Below are positions 9,399 to 18,121 of a stretch of 64,000 nt of DNA, one piece after another. The notes beneath the pieces are model-generated. The model searched no databases, had not been told where the DNA came from, and saw only the letters and a list, made by a program, of their open reading frames with translations. How positions within the stretch are numbered: position 1 is the first letter of the stretch; each line of letters begins with the position of its first letter. Source of the DNA: Bifidobacterium goeldii (lineage in GTDB: Bacteria > Actinomycetota > Actinomycetes > Actinomycetales > Bifidobacteriaceae). The translations under genes were made by a program, and so were the position numbers. The stretch is from assembly GCF_003951095.1 (NCBI RefSeq), contig NZ_QXGL01000001.1, forward strand, positions 310,001 through 374,000, given 5' to 3'.

Positions 9399-10235
9399 AT
9401 GAACGACGTTACTTTTTCTTTTGATCCCGACTGGCTGAGCACACTGACGCTGCCATTTATGACCAACGCTTTTTTGGCAGGATTGTGCATTGCACTCGCA
9501 GCAGGCGTAATGGGATATTTCACTATTGCACGTCATTCAACGTTTGCCGCGCACGCATTAGCGCACATCGGTTTGCCAGGTGCTACCGGCGCTGTCCTTC
9601 TTGGACTGCCAGTTTCTTTGGGAATGGGCGTATTTGCGCTCGGTGGTGCGCTCGTTATTGGTGCGCTCGGTAAACGTGCTACACAACGCGAAATTGCCAC
9701 TGGTACCGTGCTGGCATTTGCCACCGGTCTGGGCCTGTTTTTTGCACGACTCTCAAGCTCGGCGTCACAGCAAATGCAGTCAATCTTGTTTGGCTCAATT
9801 CTGACAATCACCACTGATCAAATCATCGGTTTTGCGATCTTCGATGTGCTGCTACTCGCGGTCCTTGCGGTTATCTATCGACCATTACTATTCAGCTCCG
9901 TAGATGAACAAGTAGCGCAAGCAAAAGGCGTGCCAATTGGCATGATGAATGTGGCATTCATGGCAATTATGGCCGGTGTGATTACGATCGCTGTACCTGC
10001 TGTAGGCACATTGCTGATCTTCGCGCTCGTTATTACGCCAGCGGCCGCAGCCAATACTCTGGTGACATCGCCGCTGAAAGCAATGATCGTGGCTGGCATA
10101 CTCTGCCTCGTGTCAATTTGGGGTGGGCTCGTACTGTCCGCGATGTTCCCCGCTCCCCCAAGCTTCATTATCGTGACACTATCCACCCTGTTCTGGGCCG
10201 CCGCTAAAGGTGTGGATTCGCTCAAGCACCGCTGA
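9399..10235 (+). CDS. zinc/manganese ABC transporter permease (ABC-3 family)
   Basis: The membrane permease paired with the preceding ATPase. About eight hydrophobic segments are visible. ABC-3 family features include HSTFAAHALAHIGLPGATGAVLLG near the N-terminus, GTVLAFATGLGLFFARL, and LLIFALVITPAAAANTLV, the coupling region near the C-terminus. Length 278 is typical of ZnuB/TroC proteins. The gene begins 2 bp past the ATPase stop and ends at a strong hairpin. Confidence 0.92.
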   Translation: MNDVTFSFDPDWLSTLTLPFMTNAFLAGLCIALAAGVMGYFTIARHSTFAAHALAHIGLPGATGAVLLGLPVSLGMGVFALGGALVIGALGKRATQREIATGTVLAFATGLGLFFARLSSSASQQMQSILFGSILTITTDQIIGFAIFDVLLLAVLAVIYRPLLFSSVDEQVAQAKGVPIGMMNVAFMAIMAGVITIAVPAVGTLLIFALVITPAAAANTLVTSPLKAMIVAGILCLVSIWGGLVLSAMFPAPPSFIIVTLSTLFWAAAKGVDSLKHR

Positions 10236-10246
10236 GCGTATTGCCG

Positions 10247-10282
10247 GATCACAGTACCAACGCAAACGCTGGTACTGTGATC
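10247..10282. terminator. bidirectional terminator between the permease gene and ispF
   Basis: A perfect 13-bp stem (GATCACAGTACCA ... TGGTACTGTGATC) with a 10-nt loop separates two convergent genes. No long T-run is present. Confidence 0.75.
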
Positions 10283-10287
10283 AGCTA

Positions 10288-10764
10288 TCAGCTCCGACGC
10301 TCAATCAGCGCATTGGCAATAGCCGCAATGCCTTCTCCTCGCCCAGTAAAACCCATATGATCGGTAGTCGTAGCGGTCAGCGAAACTTGGCAACCAATCG
10401 CTTCAGACAAGACTCGTGCTGCTTCATCGCGACGAGTTCCAATTTTTGGACGATTGCCGATAATTGCTACAGAAGCTGACACTGGCACAAACCCGCGCGC
10501 AGCGAGATACTCAATAGTTTCGCGCAGCATATCCACACCATGCATTCCCGCACCATGCGCTGTAGCTCCCACGCCAAACAATGAGCCAATATCACCTAAA
10601 CCGGATGCAGCTAATAAGGCATCGATAAGCGCGTGAGCAGCCACATCACCATCAGAATCACCCTCAATGCCATTGCCATCCCACAGCAAGCCCGCGAGCC
10701 AGAGCGGTCGGTGAGTGTCGGGCGCAGCAAAGCGGTGTGCATCAAATCCTTGCCCTATTAGCAT
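10288..10764 (-). CDS. ispF: 2-C-methyl-D-erythritol 2,4-cyclodiphosphate synthase
   Basis: Converts CDP-ME 2-phosphate to MEcPP in the non-mevalonate isoprenoid pathway; active as a trimer with one zinc per subunit. The zinc ligands are in IGQGFDAHRF (Asp-x-His) and the AHALIDALL histidine. The family motifs SDGDVAAHALIDALLAA, DIGSLF, and TTTDHMGFTGRGEGIAA are intact. Length about 158 is normal. The ATG at 10764 has AAGGAG 11 nt upstream, a rather long spacing. The longer frame to 10800 has no better signal. It lies 3-prime of carD on the same strand but is separated from it by a long hairpin. Confidence 0.96.
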   Translation of the reverse strand: MLIGQGFDAHRFAAPDTHRPLWLAGLLWDGNGIEGDSDGDVAAHALIDALLAASGLGDIGSLFGVGATAHGAGMHGVDMLRETIEYLAARGFVPVSASVAIIGNRPKIGTRRDEAARVLSEAIGCQVSLTATTTDHMGFTGRGEGIAAIANALIERRS

Positions 10765-10851
10765 TCTTGGCTTTTCTCCTTGTCCAATACACATGTCCAA
10801 TGAACAGGTGCTGTGCTTACAACACCATATGAAACGGCTTGCACAAACTAG

Positions 10852-10907
10852 AAAACGCTCGGGAATTGTAAGAAAAGTCTAGTGTTCTTACAGTTCCCGA
10901 GCGTTTT
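10852..10907. terminator. long terminator hairpin between carD and ispF
   Basis: Arms of about 23 nt (AAAACGCTCGGGAA ... TTCCCGAGCGTTTT with one mismatch) enclose a 10-nt loop, with A and T runs on the outer ends, so it works in both directions. It lies about 55 bp past the carD stop. Confidence 0.85.
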
Positions 10908-10961
10908 GAAGTCAATCACTGTGCTGCCGTATTGCTCAACACGATTGGCAAGCGTCCATGC

Positions 10962-11558
10962 TTACTTACGCTTCGACTTCTTGTTCTCCGCTTCCAGACG
11001 CGCCAGCGTATCGCCAGCAGCTTCCTCAGGAGCCTCAGTATGATGCTTCTCATCGCCAGGCTGCGGCGGCTCATAACCAAGGTTGACGTCAAGCAAACGC
11101 TGAATTTCAGTCTCGTCGAGATCTTCAGACAAGGCAATTTCAGAAGTCAGAATACTGCGCGCGCGAGTGAGCATACGCTTCTCGCCAGCAGACAGGCCGT
11201 GTTCATCAACATCACGCTGAGACAAATCACGCACTACTTCAGCGATCTTATTCACATCACCAGTAGCCAGTTTCTCAACATTCAGCTTGTATCGACGAGA
11301 CCAGTTCATCTCTTTCTCGACGATCGGGGTACGCAGGATCTCAAATACCTTCGCAACCTCGTTTGCATCAACAATGTCACGCACGCCGACCTTTTGCGCG
11401 TTTTCGACTGGAACGTTGATAACCAAACCGTCGGAGGACAGTACGGACAACTGCAAGTACTCCCTCGTCACGCCCTTCACCACACGTTCGGTAATGGCCT
11501 CCACCCTGGCCGCGCCGTGGCGCGGATAGACGACCATATCGCCGACCTTGTACCCCAT
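10962..11558 (-). CDS. carD: CarD-family RNA polymerase-binding transcription factor
   Basis: CarD binds the RNA polymerase beta subunit and stabilises open complexes, notably at rRNA promoters in actinobacteria. The N-terminal Tudor-like domain starts MGYKVGDMVVYPRHGAARVEAI; the alpha-helical DNA-binding domain includes MNWSRRYKLNVEKLATGDVNKIAEVVRDL and SAGEKRMLTRARSILTSEIAL. The last 40 residues are a charged, probably disordered extension ending KKSKRK. Length 198 is slightly longer than the mycobacterial protein for this reason. The start is clear, with GGAGGATTC before the ATG. Confidence 0.94.
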   Translation of the reverse strand: MGYKVGDMVVYPRHGAARVEAITERVVKGVTREYLQLSVLSSDGLVINVPVENAQKVGVRDIVDANEVAKVFEILRTPIVEKEMNWSRRYKLNVEKLATGDVNKIAEVVRDLSQRDVDEHGLSAGEKRMLTRARSILTSEIALSEDLDETEIQRLLDVNLGYEPPQPGDEKHHTEAPEEAAGDTLARLEAENKKSKRK

Positions 11559-11660
11559 GAATCCTCCGTGAAAAATTACACAAAACCTTATCGATTATGC
11601 CATGTAGCCAGGACTGCACAATAAGGCCGACGCGACGCGCCCTAAATACCAAATTCTGGC

Positions 11661-13940
11661 ATGTCTCGTATTACCCTCTTGGTTATGGATACTAACACGA
11701 ACATCAATGAAGATACCGTCCCTGTGCCCGTCGATCAGAGCAATCTGAACGCGGTAAGCAACGCGACGTTCTACAACCCCCATGAGATCCTCGGCGGTCA
11801 TCTCGGTACTGGCGCGCAAGAGTCGAAGGTTACCATTCGTGTGCTGCGCCCATTAGCTAAGGCCGTGTCCATCATCACCAGCGATGGCGAGACTGCAGCT
11901 ACACACGAATACAACGGCGTCTTCGTAGCGGTACTCGATGCTGAACGTAACGAGCACGGTTGGGGTGTGCCTGACTATCGTGTGCGCACCACGTACGCGA
12001 ACGGTGAGACGCTCGTTGAAGACGACCCTTACCGCTACCTGCCTTCCATTGGCGATATGGACACCTATTTGTTTGGCGAAGGGCGTCACGAGCGTCTTTG
12101 GGAAGCGCTCGGCGCTCATGTACGTCGATTTGATGATCCGATGGGCGGTGCAGACGGCACTGCCGGCCAGCAGGTAGTCGGCACGTCCTTCACCGTGTGG
12201 GCACCTAACGCTCGCGCCGTACGCGTGGTCGGAGATTTTAACGGCTGGGATGGCCGCCGTCACGCAATGCGTGAACTCGGCTCCTCCGGCGTATGGGAAA
12301 TCTTCATCCCAGGCGTGCAGGCTGGCGAGGTGTACAAGTACCACATTCTTAACGCCAACGGCGAATGGAAGATGAAGGCCGACCCGATGGAACGCTCGCA
12401 TGAGATTCCTCCGGCAACCGGTTCTATTGTCGTCGATTCCACCCATGAGTGGAATGACAAGGCATGGATGGAGCACCGTCGTGCCACGGATCCACACGCT
12501 GGCCCGGTCAGCATTTACGAAGTGCATGCTGGCAGCTGGAAGAAGGGTCTGAAGAACTATCGCGAATTGGCTGATGAGCTCGTTGACTATGTAGTCAAGG
12601 AAGGCTTCACTCACGTGGAGTTTATGCCGTTGGCTGAGCACCCGTTCTCCGGTTCGTGGGGTTATCAGGTTACTGGCTACTATGCGGTGGATTCACGCTT
12701 GGGTGGCCCGGATGACTTTAAGTATCTGGTTGACAAGTTCCACCAGGCTGGTATTGGCGTCATCATGGACTGGGTGCCTGCGCACTTCCCGAAGGATGAT
12801 TTCGCGCTAGGTCGCTTCGATGGCACGCCGTTGTATGAGGATCCTGATCCGCTGCGCGGCGAGCACCCTGACTGGGGCACGTACGTGTTTAACTTCGGCC
12901 GTCATGAGGTGCGCAACTTCTTGGTTGCTAACGCATGCTTCTGGCTTGACGAGTATCACGTTGACGCCCTGCGCGTTGACGCTGTCTCTTCGATGCTGTA
13001 CCTCGACTACAGCCGTCAGCCTGGCCAGTGGCGTCCGAACATTTATGGCGGACGTGAAAATCTTGAGGCTATTGACTTCCTTAAGGAAGCGAATGCTACT
13101 GCGTACAAGAACAATCCTGGCATCATGATGATCGCTGAGGAGTCCACTGCATATCCTGGCATTACCGCGCCTACGAGTGCTGGCGGCCTAGGCTTTGGCC
13201 TCAAGTGGAACATGGGCTGGATGCACGATACGCTCCAGTACTTGCACGAGACACCGATCAACCGTAAGTGGCACCACAATGAAATCACCTTCTCGATGGT
13301 GTACGCCTACTCGGAGCATTACGTGCTGCCAATCAGCCATGATGAGGTCGTGTACGGCAAGGGTTCACTGTTTGGCAAGATGCCAGGCGATGATTGGCAG
13401 CGTTACGCTGGCGTGCGCGCACTGTTTGCGTACCAGTGGGCACACCCTGGCAAGAAGCTCTCCTTCATGGGCAATGAAGTTGCTCAGTGGGGTGAGTGGG
13501 ATCATGATGGCTCTGTCGACTGGGCGGCGCTTGAGTGGCCTGATCATCAGGGCGTGCAGAAGCTGGTCGCTGATCTGAACGAACTGTACAAGGCCTCTCC
13601 GGCAATTTGGAGCCAGGACTTCGACCCTGCCGGCTTCCAGTGGCTGACAAGTGACGATGCTGATCACAACACGCTGAGCTTCCTTCGTGTTGGCAAGGAT
13701 GGCGAGCAGCTGGTTGTTGTCGTCAACTTCTCCGGTGAAGCATGGGAAGATTACCAGGTTCCGCTGCCGAGTGGCGGCCGCTGGACTGAAGTATTGACCA
13801 CTGATGATAAGAAGTACGGCGGTTCTGACATTCATAACGGCACGTTCGAAGCAGTCAAGGGTGAATATCATTCACGCGATTGGTCAGCGAAACTCACCAT
13901 TCCGGCTCTGGGGGCGGTATTCTTGAAGCCGGAAAACTGA
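11661..13940 (+). CDS. glgB: 1,4-alpha-glucan branching enzyme
   Basis: Makes alpha-1,6 branch points in glycogen by cutting and transferring alpha-1,4 chains. Domains in order: an N-terminal carbohydrate-binding module, a second CBM48 ([24 protein letters not shown] near 175-195), the GH13 barrel and a C-terminal beta domain. Catalytic motifs are present: [17 protein letters not shown] (nucleophile Asp), MIAEES (acid/base Glu) and ISHDEV (third Asp). Length about 759 is usual for the long-form enzyme. Neither ATG at 11661 nor at 11685 has a good ribosome-binding site, so the start is uncertain by eight codons and the mRNA could be leaderless. A two-component system begins 13 bp downstream and may be co-transcribed. 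Confidence 0.96.
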   Translation: MSRITLLVMDTNTNINEDTVPVPVDQSNLNAVSNATFYNPHEILGGHLGTGAQESKVTIRVLRPLAKAVSIITSDGETAATHEYNGVFVAVLDAERNEHGWGVPDYRVRTTYANGETLVEDDPYRYLPSIGDMDTYLFGEGRHERLWEALGAHVRRFDDPMGGADGTAGQQVVGTSFTVWAPNARAVRVVGDFNGWDGRRHAMRELGSSGVWEIFIPGVQAGEVYKYHILNANGEWKMKADPMERSHEIPPATGSIVVDSTHEWNDKAWMEHRRATDPHAGPVSIYEVHAGSWKKGLKNYRELADELVDYVVKEGFTHVEFMPLAEHPFSGSWGYQVTGYYAVDSRLGGPDDFKYLVDKFHQAGIGVIMDWVPAHFPKDDFALGRFDGTPLYEDPDPLRGEHPDWGTYVFNFGRHEVRNFLVANACFWLDEYHVDALRVDAVSSMLYLDYSRQPGQWRPNIYGGRENLEAIDFLKEANATAYKNNPGIMMIAEESTAYPGITAPTSAGGLGFGLKWNMGWMHDTLQYLHETPINRKWHHNEITFSMVYAYSEHYVLPISHDEVVYGKGSLFGKMPGDDWQRYAGVRALFAYQWAHPGKKLSFMGNEVAQWGEWDHDGSVDWAALEWPDHQGVQKLVADLNELYKASPAIWSQDFDPAGFQWLTSDDADHNTLSFLRVGKDGEQLVVVVNFSGEAWEDYQVPLPSGGRWTEVLTTDDKKYGGSDIHNGTFEAVKGEYHSRDWSAKLTIPALGAVFLKPEN

Positions 13941-13953
13941 AAGGTGAATCTTC

Positions 13954-14673
13954 ATGATCAATACTCCCGCACGTCAGACGACGCCGCGCACAGTCCTCGT
14001 GGTCGAGGATGAGCCGACCCTTGCCACGGCGGTGGCCCAGCGCATTACCGCCGAAGGTTGGACGGCCCGCGTGGCGTCCGATGGTGCCAGCGCAGTACAA
14101 GCCGCTAAACAGTTGCGCCCTGATCTCGTCATCATGGACATCATGCTGCCGGTAATGGACGGTCTCGAAGCTACTAAGCGTATTGTCGCAGACCGTCCTG
14201 TACCGGTACTGATTCTGACCGCTCGAGACGACGAGGCTGACAAGGTTATCGGTCTTGGAGCTGGTGCTGATGACTACATGACTAAACCGTTCTCTATGCG
14301 AGAGCTCATTGCACGCTGTAAAGCACTGCTTCGCCGCGTGGAACGTGCAAAGGTCATTGCGAAAAACTCCGAAAATGAGAAGCTCCTTGATTTCGGATCG
14401 CTGGTCATTGACCCCGCTCAGCGACTGGTAACAGTCAATGGAGAACAGGTGCATCTGACACCCACCGAATTTGATCTGCTCGCAACACTGGCGCGTAAGC
14501 CAAAGTCTGTGCTTACCCGCGAGAAGCTCCTCGAGGAAGTGTGGGATTGGGTTGATGCATCCGGCACGAGAACGGTTGACAGCCATGTTAAGGCATTGCG
14601 TCACAAGCTTGGCTCGCAAACCATTCGTACCGTGCACGGTGTTGGCTATGCGTTTGAGCCGCCAGAAGCCTGA
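13954..14673 (+). CDS. OmpR/PhoB-family response regulator
   Basis: Receives phosphate from the kinase encoded 20 bp downstream and binds DNA. The receiver domain (about 12-125) has the acidic pair in VEDEP, the phospho-acceptor Asp62 in VIMDIMLP and Lys111 in MTKPF. The winged-helix domain (about 140-238) contains LTPTEFDLLATLARKPKSVLTREKLLEEVW and the recognition region RTVDSHVKALRHKLG, ending in GVGYAF. It follows glgB by 13 bp with AAGGTGAATC as its ribosome-binding site, which suggests read-through from glgB. The regulated genes cannot be inferred. Confidence 0.94.
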   Translation: MINTPARQTTPRTVLVVEDEPTLATAVAQRITAEGWTARVASDGASAVQAAKQLRPDLVIMDIMLPVMDGLEATKRIVADRPVPVLILTARDDEADKVIGLGAGADDYMTKPFSMRELIARCKALLRRVERAKVIAKNSENEKLLDFGSLVIDPAQRLVTVNGEQVHLTPTEFDLLATLARKPKSVLTREKLLEEVWDWVDASGTRTVDSHVKALRHKLGSQTIRTVHGVGYAFEPPEA

Positions 14674-14693
14674 CGATACAGACAAGGAGTTTC

Positions 14694-15770
14694 ATGGCTA
14701 AGCCGCGCAACAATAGCGGCAAGACGAAAGCCCGATTGGACATTAGTCGTCCGATCGGGCTCTTCTCTTCGCTGAAGATAGAACTTGGCGTACTCATTGT
14801 TATCGCCACATCAATTGCTTTTGTACTCGTCTGGTTCCTCCTGAAATATGGGTGGAGTGGCTGGATTGCAATGCCGTTGACGATGATCGTGGCATTAAGT
14901 ATTACTTACTTTTTCTCACGCGGTTTGATCGCTCCCCTGCGCCAGTTACGTGATGCAGCTGAAGCAATGGCCGAGGGCGACTACAGCGTACGCGTGCAAA
15001 CAGGTACTGATAGTAACGATGAGATCGGCCGCTTGGCACGTACATTCAATGAAATGGCTGAAGAACTACAACACGCTGATCAAATGCGTCGTGATCTCGT
15101 TGCAAACGTCAGCCATGAACTGCGCACGCCGGTTTCCGCTTTGCAAGCCATGGTTGAGAATATGGCAGATGGCGTGGTCGAACCCACACCAGCAAATCTA
15201 GAAAGTATTCTCAATCAAACACACCGCTTGTCAGATCTTATTGCGTTCCTGCTTGATTTATCACGCATGGAAGCTGGAGCAGCAAGTTTGGAAATTGAAC
15301 GGTTTAACCTGCATGATTTCCTTGACGAGACGATTGAACCGCTTGAAATTGCCGATGCTGGCCATGCTCACGACATCGTGATGAACGTTGATACTGACAT
15401 TTGGATGGAAGGCGATCAAGATCGACTGCGGCAATTGTTTACGAATATTATTGCCAATGCGCTGAAACACTCTGCTGACGATACTGAAGTGCTTATTGAA
15501 GCGCATGAGAATACCTCCAATGGCACGATTGTGACCAATGTCGTCAACTATGGTTCACAAATTCCAAAAGAAGCGAGATCAGAAATCTTCCGCCGTTTTG
15601 TTAAAGGGAAAACGGGGCCAGGCACTGAATCAGGAGGCACTGGTCTTGGCTTGTCGATCGCACGCTGGGCTGCGCAATTGCATGGCGGTACGGTGCGCGT
15701 TGTCGATGACGATCGTGGTGCTGATTTTGAAATCGTGCTTCCCAAATATCACATTGCCAGCGATGAGTGA
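14694..15770 (+). CDS. sensor histidine kinase of a two-component system
   Basis: A membrane kinase partnered with the preceding regulator. Two transmembrane segments lie near residues 32-52 and 57-75 with almost no external loop, so the signal is likely sensed in the membrane or cell envelope. A HAMP domain follows (about 76-128), then a HisKA domain with His141 in VANVSHELRTPV, and an ATPase domain with the N box (LFTNIIANALKHS) and G2 box (GGTGLGLSIA). The G1 region is weak: DxGxGI is replaced by NYGSQIPKEARSEIF, which may alter nucleotide binding. AAGGAG precedes the ATG. Length 358 is short, as expected without a sensor domain. Confidence 0.93.
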   Translation: MAKPRNNSGKTKARLDISRPIGLFSSLKIELGVLIVIATSIAFVLVWFLLKYGWSGWIAMPLTMIVALSITYFFSRGLIAPLRQLRDAAEAMAEGDYSVRVQTGTDSNDEIGRLARTFNEMAEELQHADQMRRDLVANVSHELRTPVSALQAMVENMADGVVEPTPANLESILNQTHRLSDLIAFLLDLSRMEAGAASLEIERFNLHDFLDETIEPLEIADAGHAHDIVMNVDTDIWMEGDQDRLRQLFTNIIANALKHSADDTEVLIEAHENTSNGTIVTNVVNYGSQIPKEARSEIFRRFVKGKTGPGTESGGTGLGLSIARWAAQLHGGTVRVVDDDRGADFEIVLPKYHIASDE

Positions 15771-15836
15771 AGCAGCAACTGCTAGCTCTCACCAGTCGTA
15801 GCCTATATGCCTGATTTGAGGCGCGTATGTGCTTCT

Positions 15837-16673
15837 TCACGTGCGTGCTTGCCTCGGATCAGGCGTATACGCTAATGTCACTACGGCAAGCACTTCAGCG
15901 CCCACATCACGCAATGCTTGAACACAGTATGTGGCAGTCGCACCGCTTGTGATGATGTCATCAAGCAGTATGACGCGCATCTCATCCCCATCTGTTGTAT
16001 TGTGTTGGTTGAACACGCGACGCTGCACAGCAATGCGTCCTGCAAGTCGATGCGATCGCTGTGCAATAGTGTTCATCTGTACAGATTTGCTTGATACGCC
16101 AGTAGTACGCAGTAACGGTATTACGCGTACGTCAAATCCTTGGTGACTGAGCATGCGTGCTGCACGTACAGCCAACGCACGCATATGCCATCGCCCACGA
16201 CGGCGCATTGAAGAGCGAGATGATGGTGCTGGCACTAGCAATACTGGCCGGTCTGTGCGGCCAGTCGCATGATCTGTGCCGCCCATATTGCTGGCACTGG
16301 CATTGTCCGTTCTGTATGTTGAGTAGCCATTGTGTCTGAGGAGTACCGTCAACAGATCAGCCAATGCTATAGCAAATGGCGTATTACATTCCTCGTCGCC
16401 ATGATCTTTCCATGCGAGAATCGCCTGTCGAATATTGCCCCGGTACATTCCGCAGGTGAGCGCGCCACATGTCGTTCCTGGCATTGGTAGCTGCTGCCAA
16501 TCATGGAGCAGGCGCATACAATCATTGCATACTATTTCATCTGGCATATCGCATCCTGCGCATCCTCGAGGCCAGATGAGATCGCGAATAGCTGCTGGTA
16601 CAGAGCTTATGGCTGATAGCAGCGGCAACCAGCTGAACGTGTGATGATCATTCGCAATAGTTCTTTTACTCAT
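15837..16673 (-). CDS. ComF-family phosphoribosyltransferase-like protein
   Basis: Related to ComFC, which in competent bacteria acts in DNA uptake, with a phosphoribosyltransferase fold. An N-terminal zinc ribbon is formed by Cys38, Cys41, Cys49 and Cys52 (CAGCDMPDEIVCNDC). The PRPP-binding motif VILLDDIITSGAT stands near residues 235-247, and PAPSSRSSMRRRGRWHMRALA resembles the usual ComFC loop. About 278 residues, slightly longer than common. No other competence gene is adjacent, so the role is unsettled. It is convergent with the kinase gene; 66 bp lie between them. Confidence 0.85.
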   Translation of the reverse strand: MSKRTIANDHHTFSWLPLLSAISSVPAAIRDLIWPRGCAGCDMPDEIVCNDCMRLLHDWQQLPMPGTTCGALTCGMYRGNIRQAILAWKDHGDEECNTPFAIALADLLTVLLRHNGYSTYRTDNASASNMGGTDHATGRTDRPVLLVPAPSSRSSMRRRGRWHMRALAVRAARMLSHQGFDVRVIPLLRTTGVSSKSVQMNTIAQRSHRLAGRIAVQRRVFNQHNTTDGDEMRVILLDDIITSGATATYCVQALRDVGAEVLAVVTLAYTPDPRQART

Positions 16674-16764
16674 CGTTGAGCCCCCAATCGCGCTCCCCCG
16701 AACGCTTAGGGTTATTGTAGCTTTGCACGCAAGCTACAGGCAATCTGCCAACAATATAAAGCTG

Positions 16765-17592
16765 CTAACGAGCGTCGTGCGCTGCTGTACGCTTCATAAA
16801 CCCTCGAATAAGCCTATCGCACAGTTGCACGGTGTCAGAAGGATCATTGACGTGCACAGCAACTGCACCTGCCATAGCGGCTGGGTAATCATTGCCTCCG
16901 GGCGTCATACGGTCACCAATGAACACGATCTGTTCTGGCGTGCTTCCCACTTGTTGTGCTAATTGGCGCACTGCATATGCTTTGTCAACATTGCCTTCAC
17001 TCACATCGACACTGGTGTAACCACCAGCGCGCACGTGCAAACGTGGAAGATCAGCAGCTACTGCTGCCACCAAACGTTGTTTCTTAACGTCATCAGGATC
17101 CCACGCGCGTTTTGCTTCAGCAGAAGCTTTCTGCCCGAGTGCAGAGAAGGTGATTTGACTGCCGCGATCCTCAATCGGCTCACCATATGGGTGGTCAGGC
17201 CAGATTCCCTGTTCGTGAGCACGGCGAGTCAGTGATGCAATTGCAGCAGCACGATCTGCTTCGCTAAGCGTGCGCGCATACTCGCACTGCCATGTATGCC
17301 CATTCCAACGGTAATAACTAGACCCGCTCGTAGGCATGAGATGCAAATTAGCGCGGTTAGCGCGCTCCCCTAACACGTCAAGAATCTGACTGACAACCAG
17401 TTCCCATCGTCCGCCAGTAATAATCGCTGTTGGTGTCAGGCAGGTCAACTGTGTGAACCGATCTGCCATATCAGGCAGCATTGGCTGTTTGGAAACTGCG
17501 AGCGTGTTATCTAGATCAAAGGCCACTACTCGTGCGTGAGCACACAACGCATCGGCATCGACTTCATTCCAAGAATGCACCAACACCGCCAT
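16765..17592 (-). CDS. HAD-superfamily (subfamily IIB) hydrolase, phosphomannomutase-like
   Basis: A cytoplasmic phosphatase or mutase of the HAD family. Motif I is VAFDLDNTLA near residue 25, motif II is AIITGGRW, and the C-terminal motif is FIGDRMTPGGNDYPAA. The middle cap segment IEDRGSQITFSALGQKA resembles the cap of eukaryotic-type phosphomannomutases, so a sugar phosphate is the likely substrate. Start: the ATG at 17592 follows GGAGGTTGTGGC; the upstream ATG at 17625 has no site. The exact substrate is unknown. Confidence 0.85.
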   Translation of the reverse strand: MAVLVHSWNEVDADALCAHARVVAFDLDNTLAVSKQPMLPDMADRFTQLTCLTPTAIITGGRWELVVSQILDVLGERANRANLHLMPTSGSSYYRWNGHTWQCEYARTLSEADRAAAIASLTRRAHEQGIWPDHPYGEPIEDRGSQITFSALGQKASAEAKRAWDPDDVKKQRLVAAVAADLPRLHVRAGGYTSVDVSEGNVDKAYAVRQLAQQVGSTPEQIVFIGDRMTPGGNDYPAAMAGAVAVHVNDPSDTVQLCDRLIRGFMKRTAAHDAR

Positions 17593-17692
17593 GCCACAAC
17601 CTCCATGACCGTCCGACTGTACCACCTCAAACCCCGACCTAGCTATCCTATCGCATCACCACGCTGGCGTCGCCTTGGCTTACAGTGGAGGC

Positions 17693-18121
17693 ATGCAACA
17701 ACCACCTTGGAAAGCACCGGTATATCGCAATCGTCATGGTCGTGGCATGCGTACGCCAATGTTCGGTACGCGCCTGCCACGCTATCGCACGCGTAGCGGC
17801 TCGTTTGACGATATGGTCGCCGCTCAAATACGTCGTCTTGACGGAGCATGGCCTGAGCTCGTGCGTCCATTGCAGTTCGCCGTCGAAGATGTACCACCAT
17901 CGCAGCCTGCACCTTGGGAGCCTGAACCCTCGCTCGCATCGCAGTGCTTTCCTGCAAGCCATGGAATTCCTGCTCGTATTGTGCTGTATCGCATGCCATT
18001 ACAGAGCAAAGTGCGCGATCGTATTGAACTACAGTTAGCGATTCGTGATGAAGTCGTACTGCGATTAGCAGAACTCTACGGCCGCAGGCCTGAAGAGATT
18101 GATCCTGACTGGAGTATGTGA
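17693..18121 (+). CDS. zincin-fold (PF06262-like) protein lacking the HExxH motif
   Basis: A protein of about 142 residues. The frame FDDMVAAQIRRLDGAWPELVRPLQFAVEDVPP and the later IPARIVLYRMPLQSKVRDRIELQLAIRDEVV match the layout of the small actinobacterial metallopeptidase family PF06262. Where that family has HExxHHFG, this protein has LRLAELYG, followed by the expected family end (EEIDPDW). Both zinc-binding histidines and the catalytic glutamate motif are therefore absent. It may have a binding rather than a catalytic role. The ATG at 17693 follows GGAGG closely; an in-frame TTG at 17675 is possible. It is divergent from the HAD gene and convergent with the DUF5719 gene, with no gap to the latter. 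Confidence 0.75.
   Translation: MQQPPWKAPVYRNRHGRGMRTPMFGTRLPRYRTRSGSFDDMVAAQIRRLDGAWPELVRPLQFAVEDVPPSQPAPWEPEPSLASQCFPASHGIPARIVLYRMPLQSKVRDRIELQLAIRDEVVLRLAELYGRRPEEIDPDWSM

Noticed and set aside
13894..14685. 263-residue frame opposite the response regulator gene
   Set aside because: No start signal or domain; the response regulator with all its motifs occupies the other strand.
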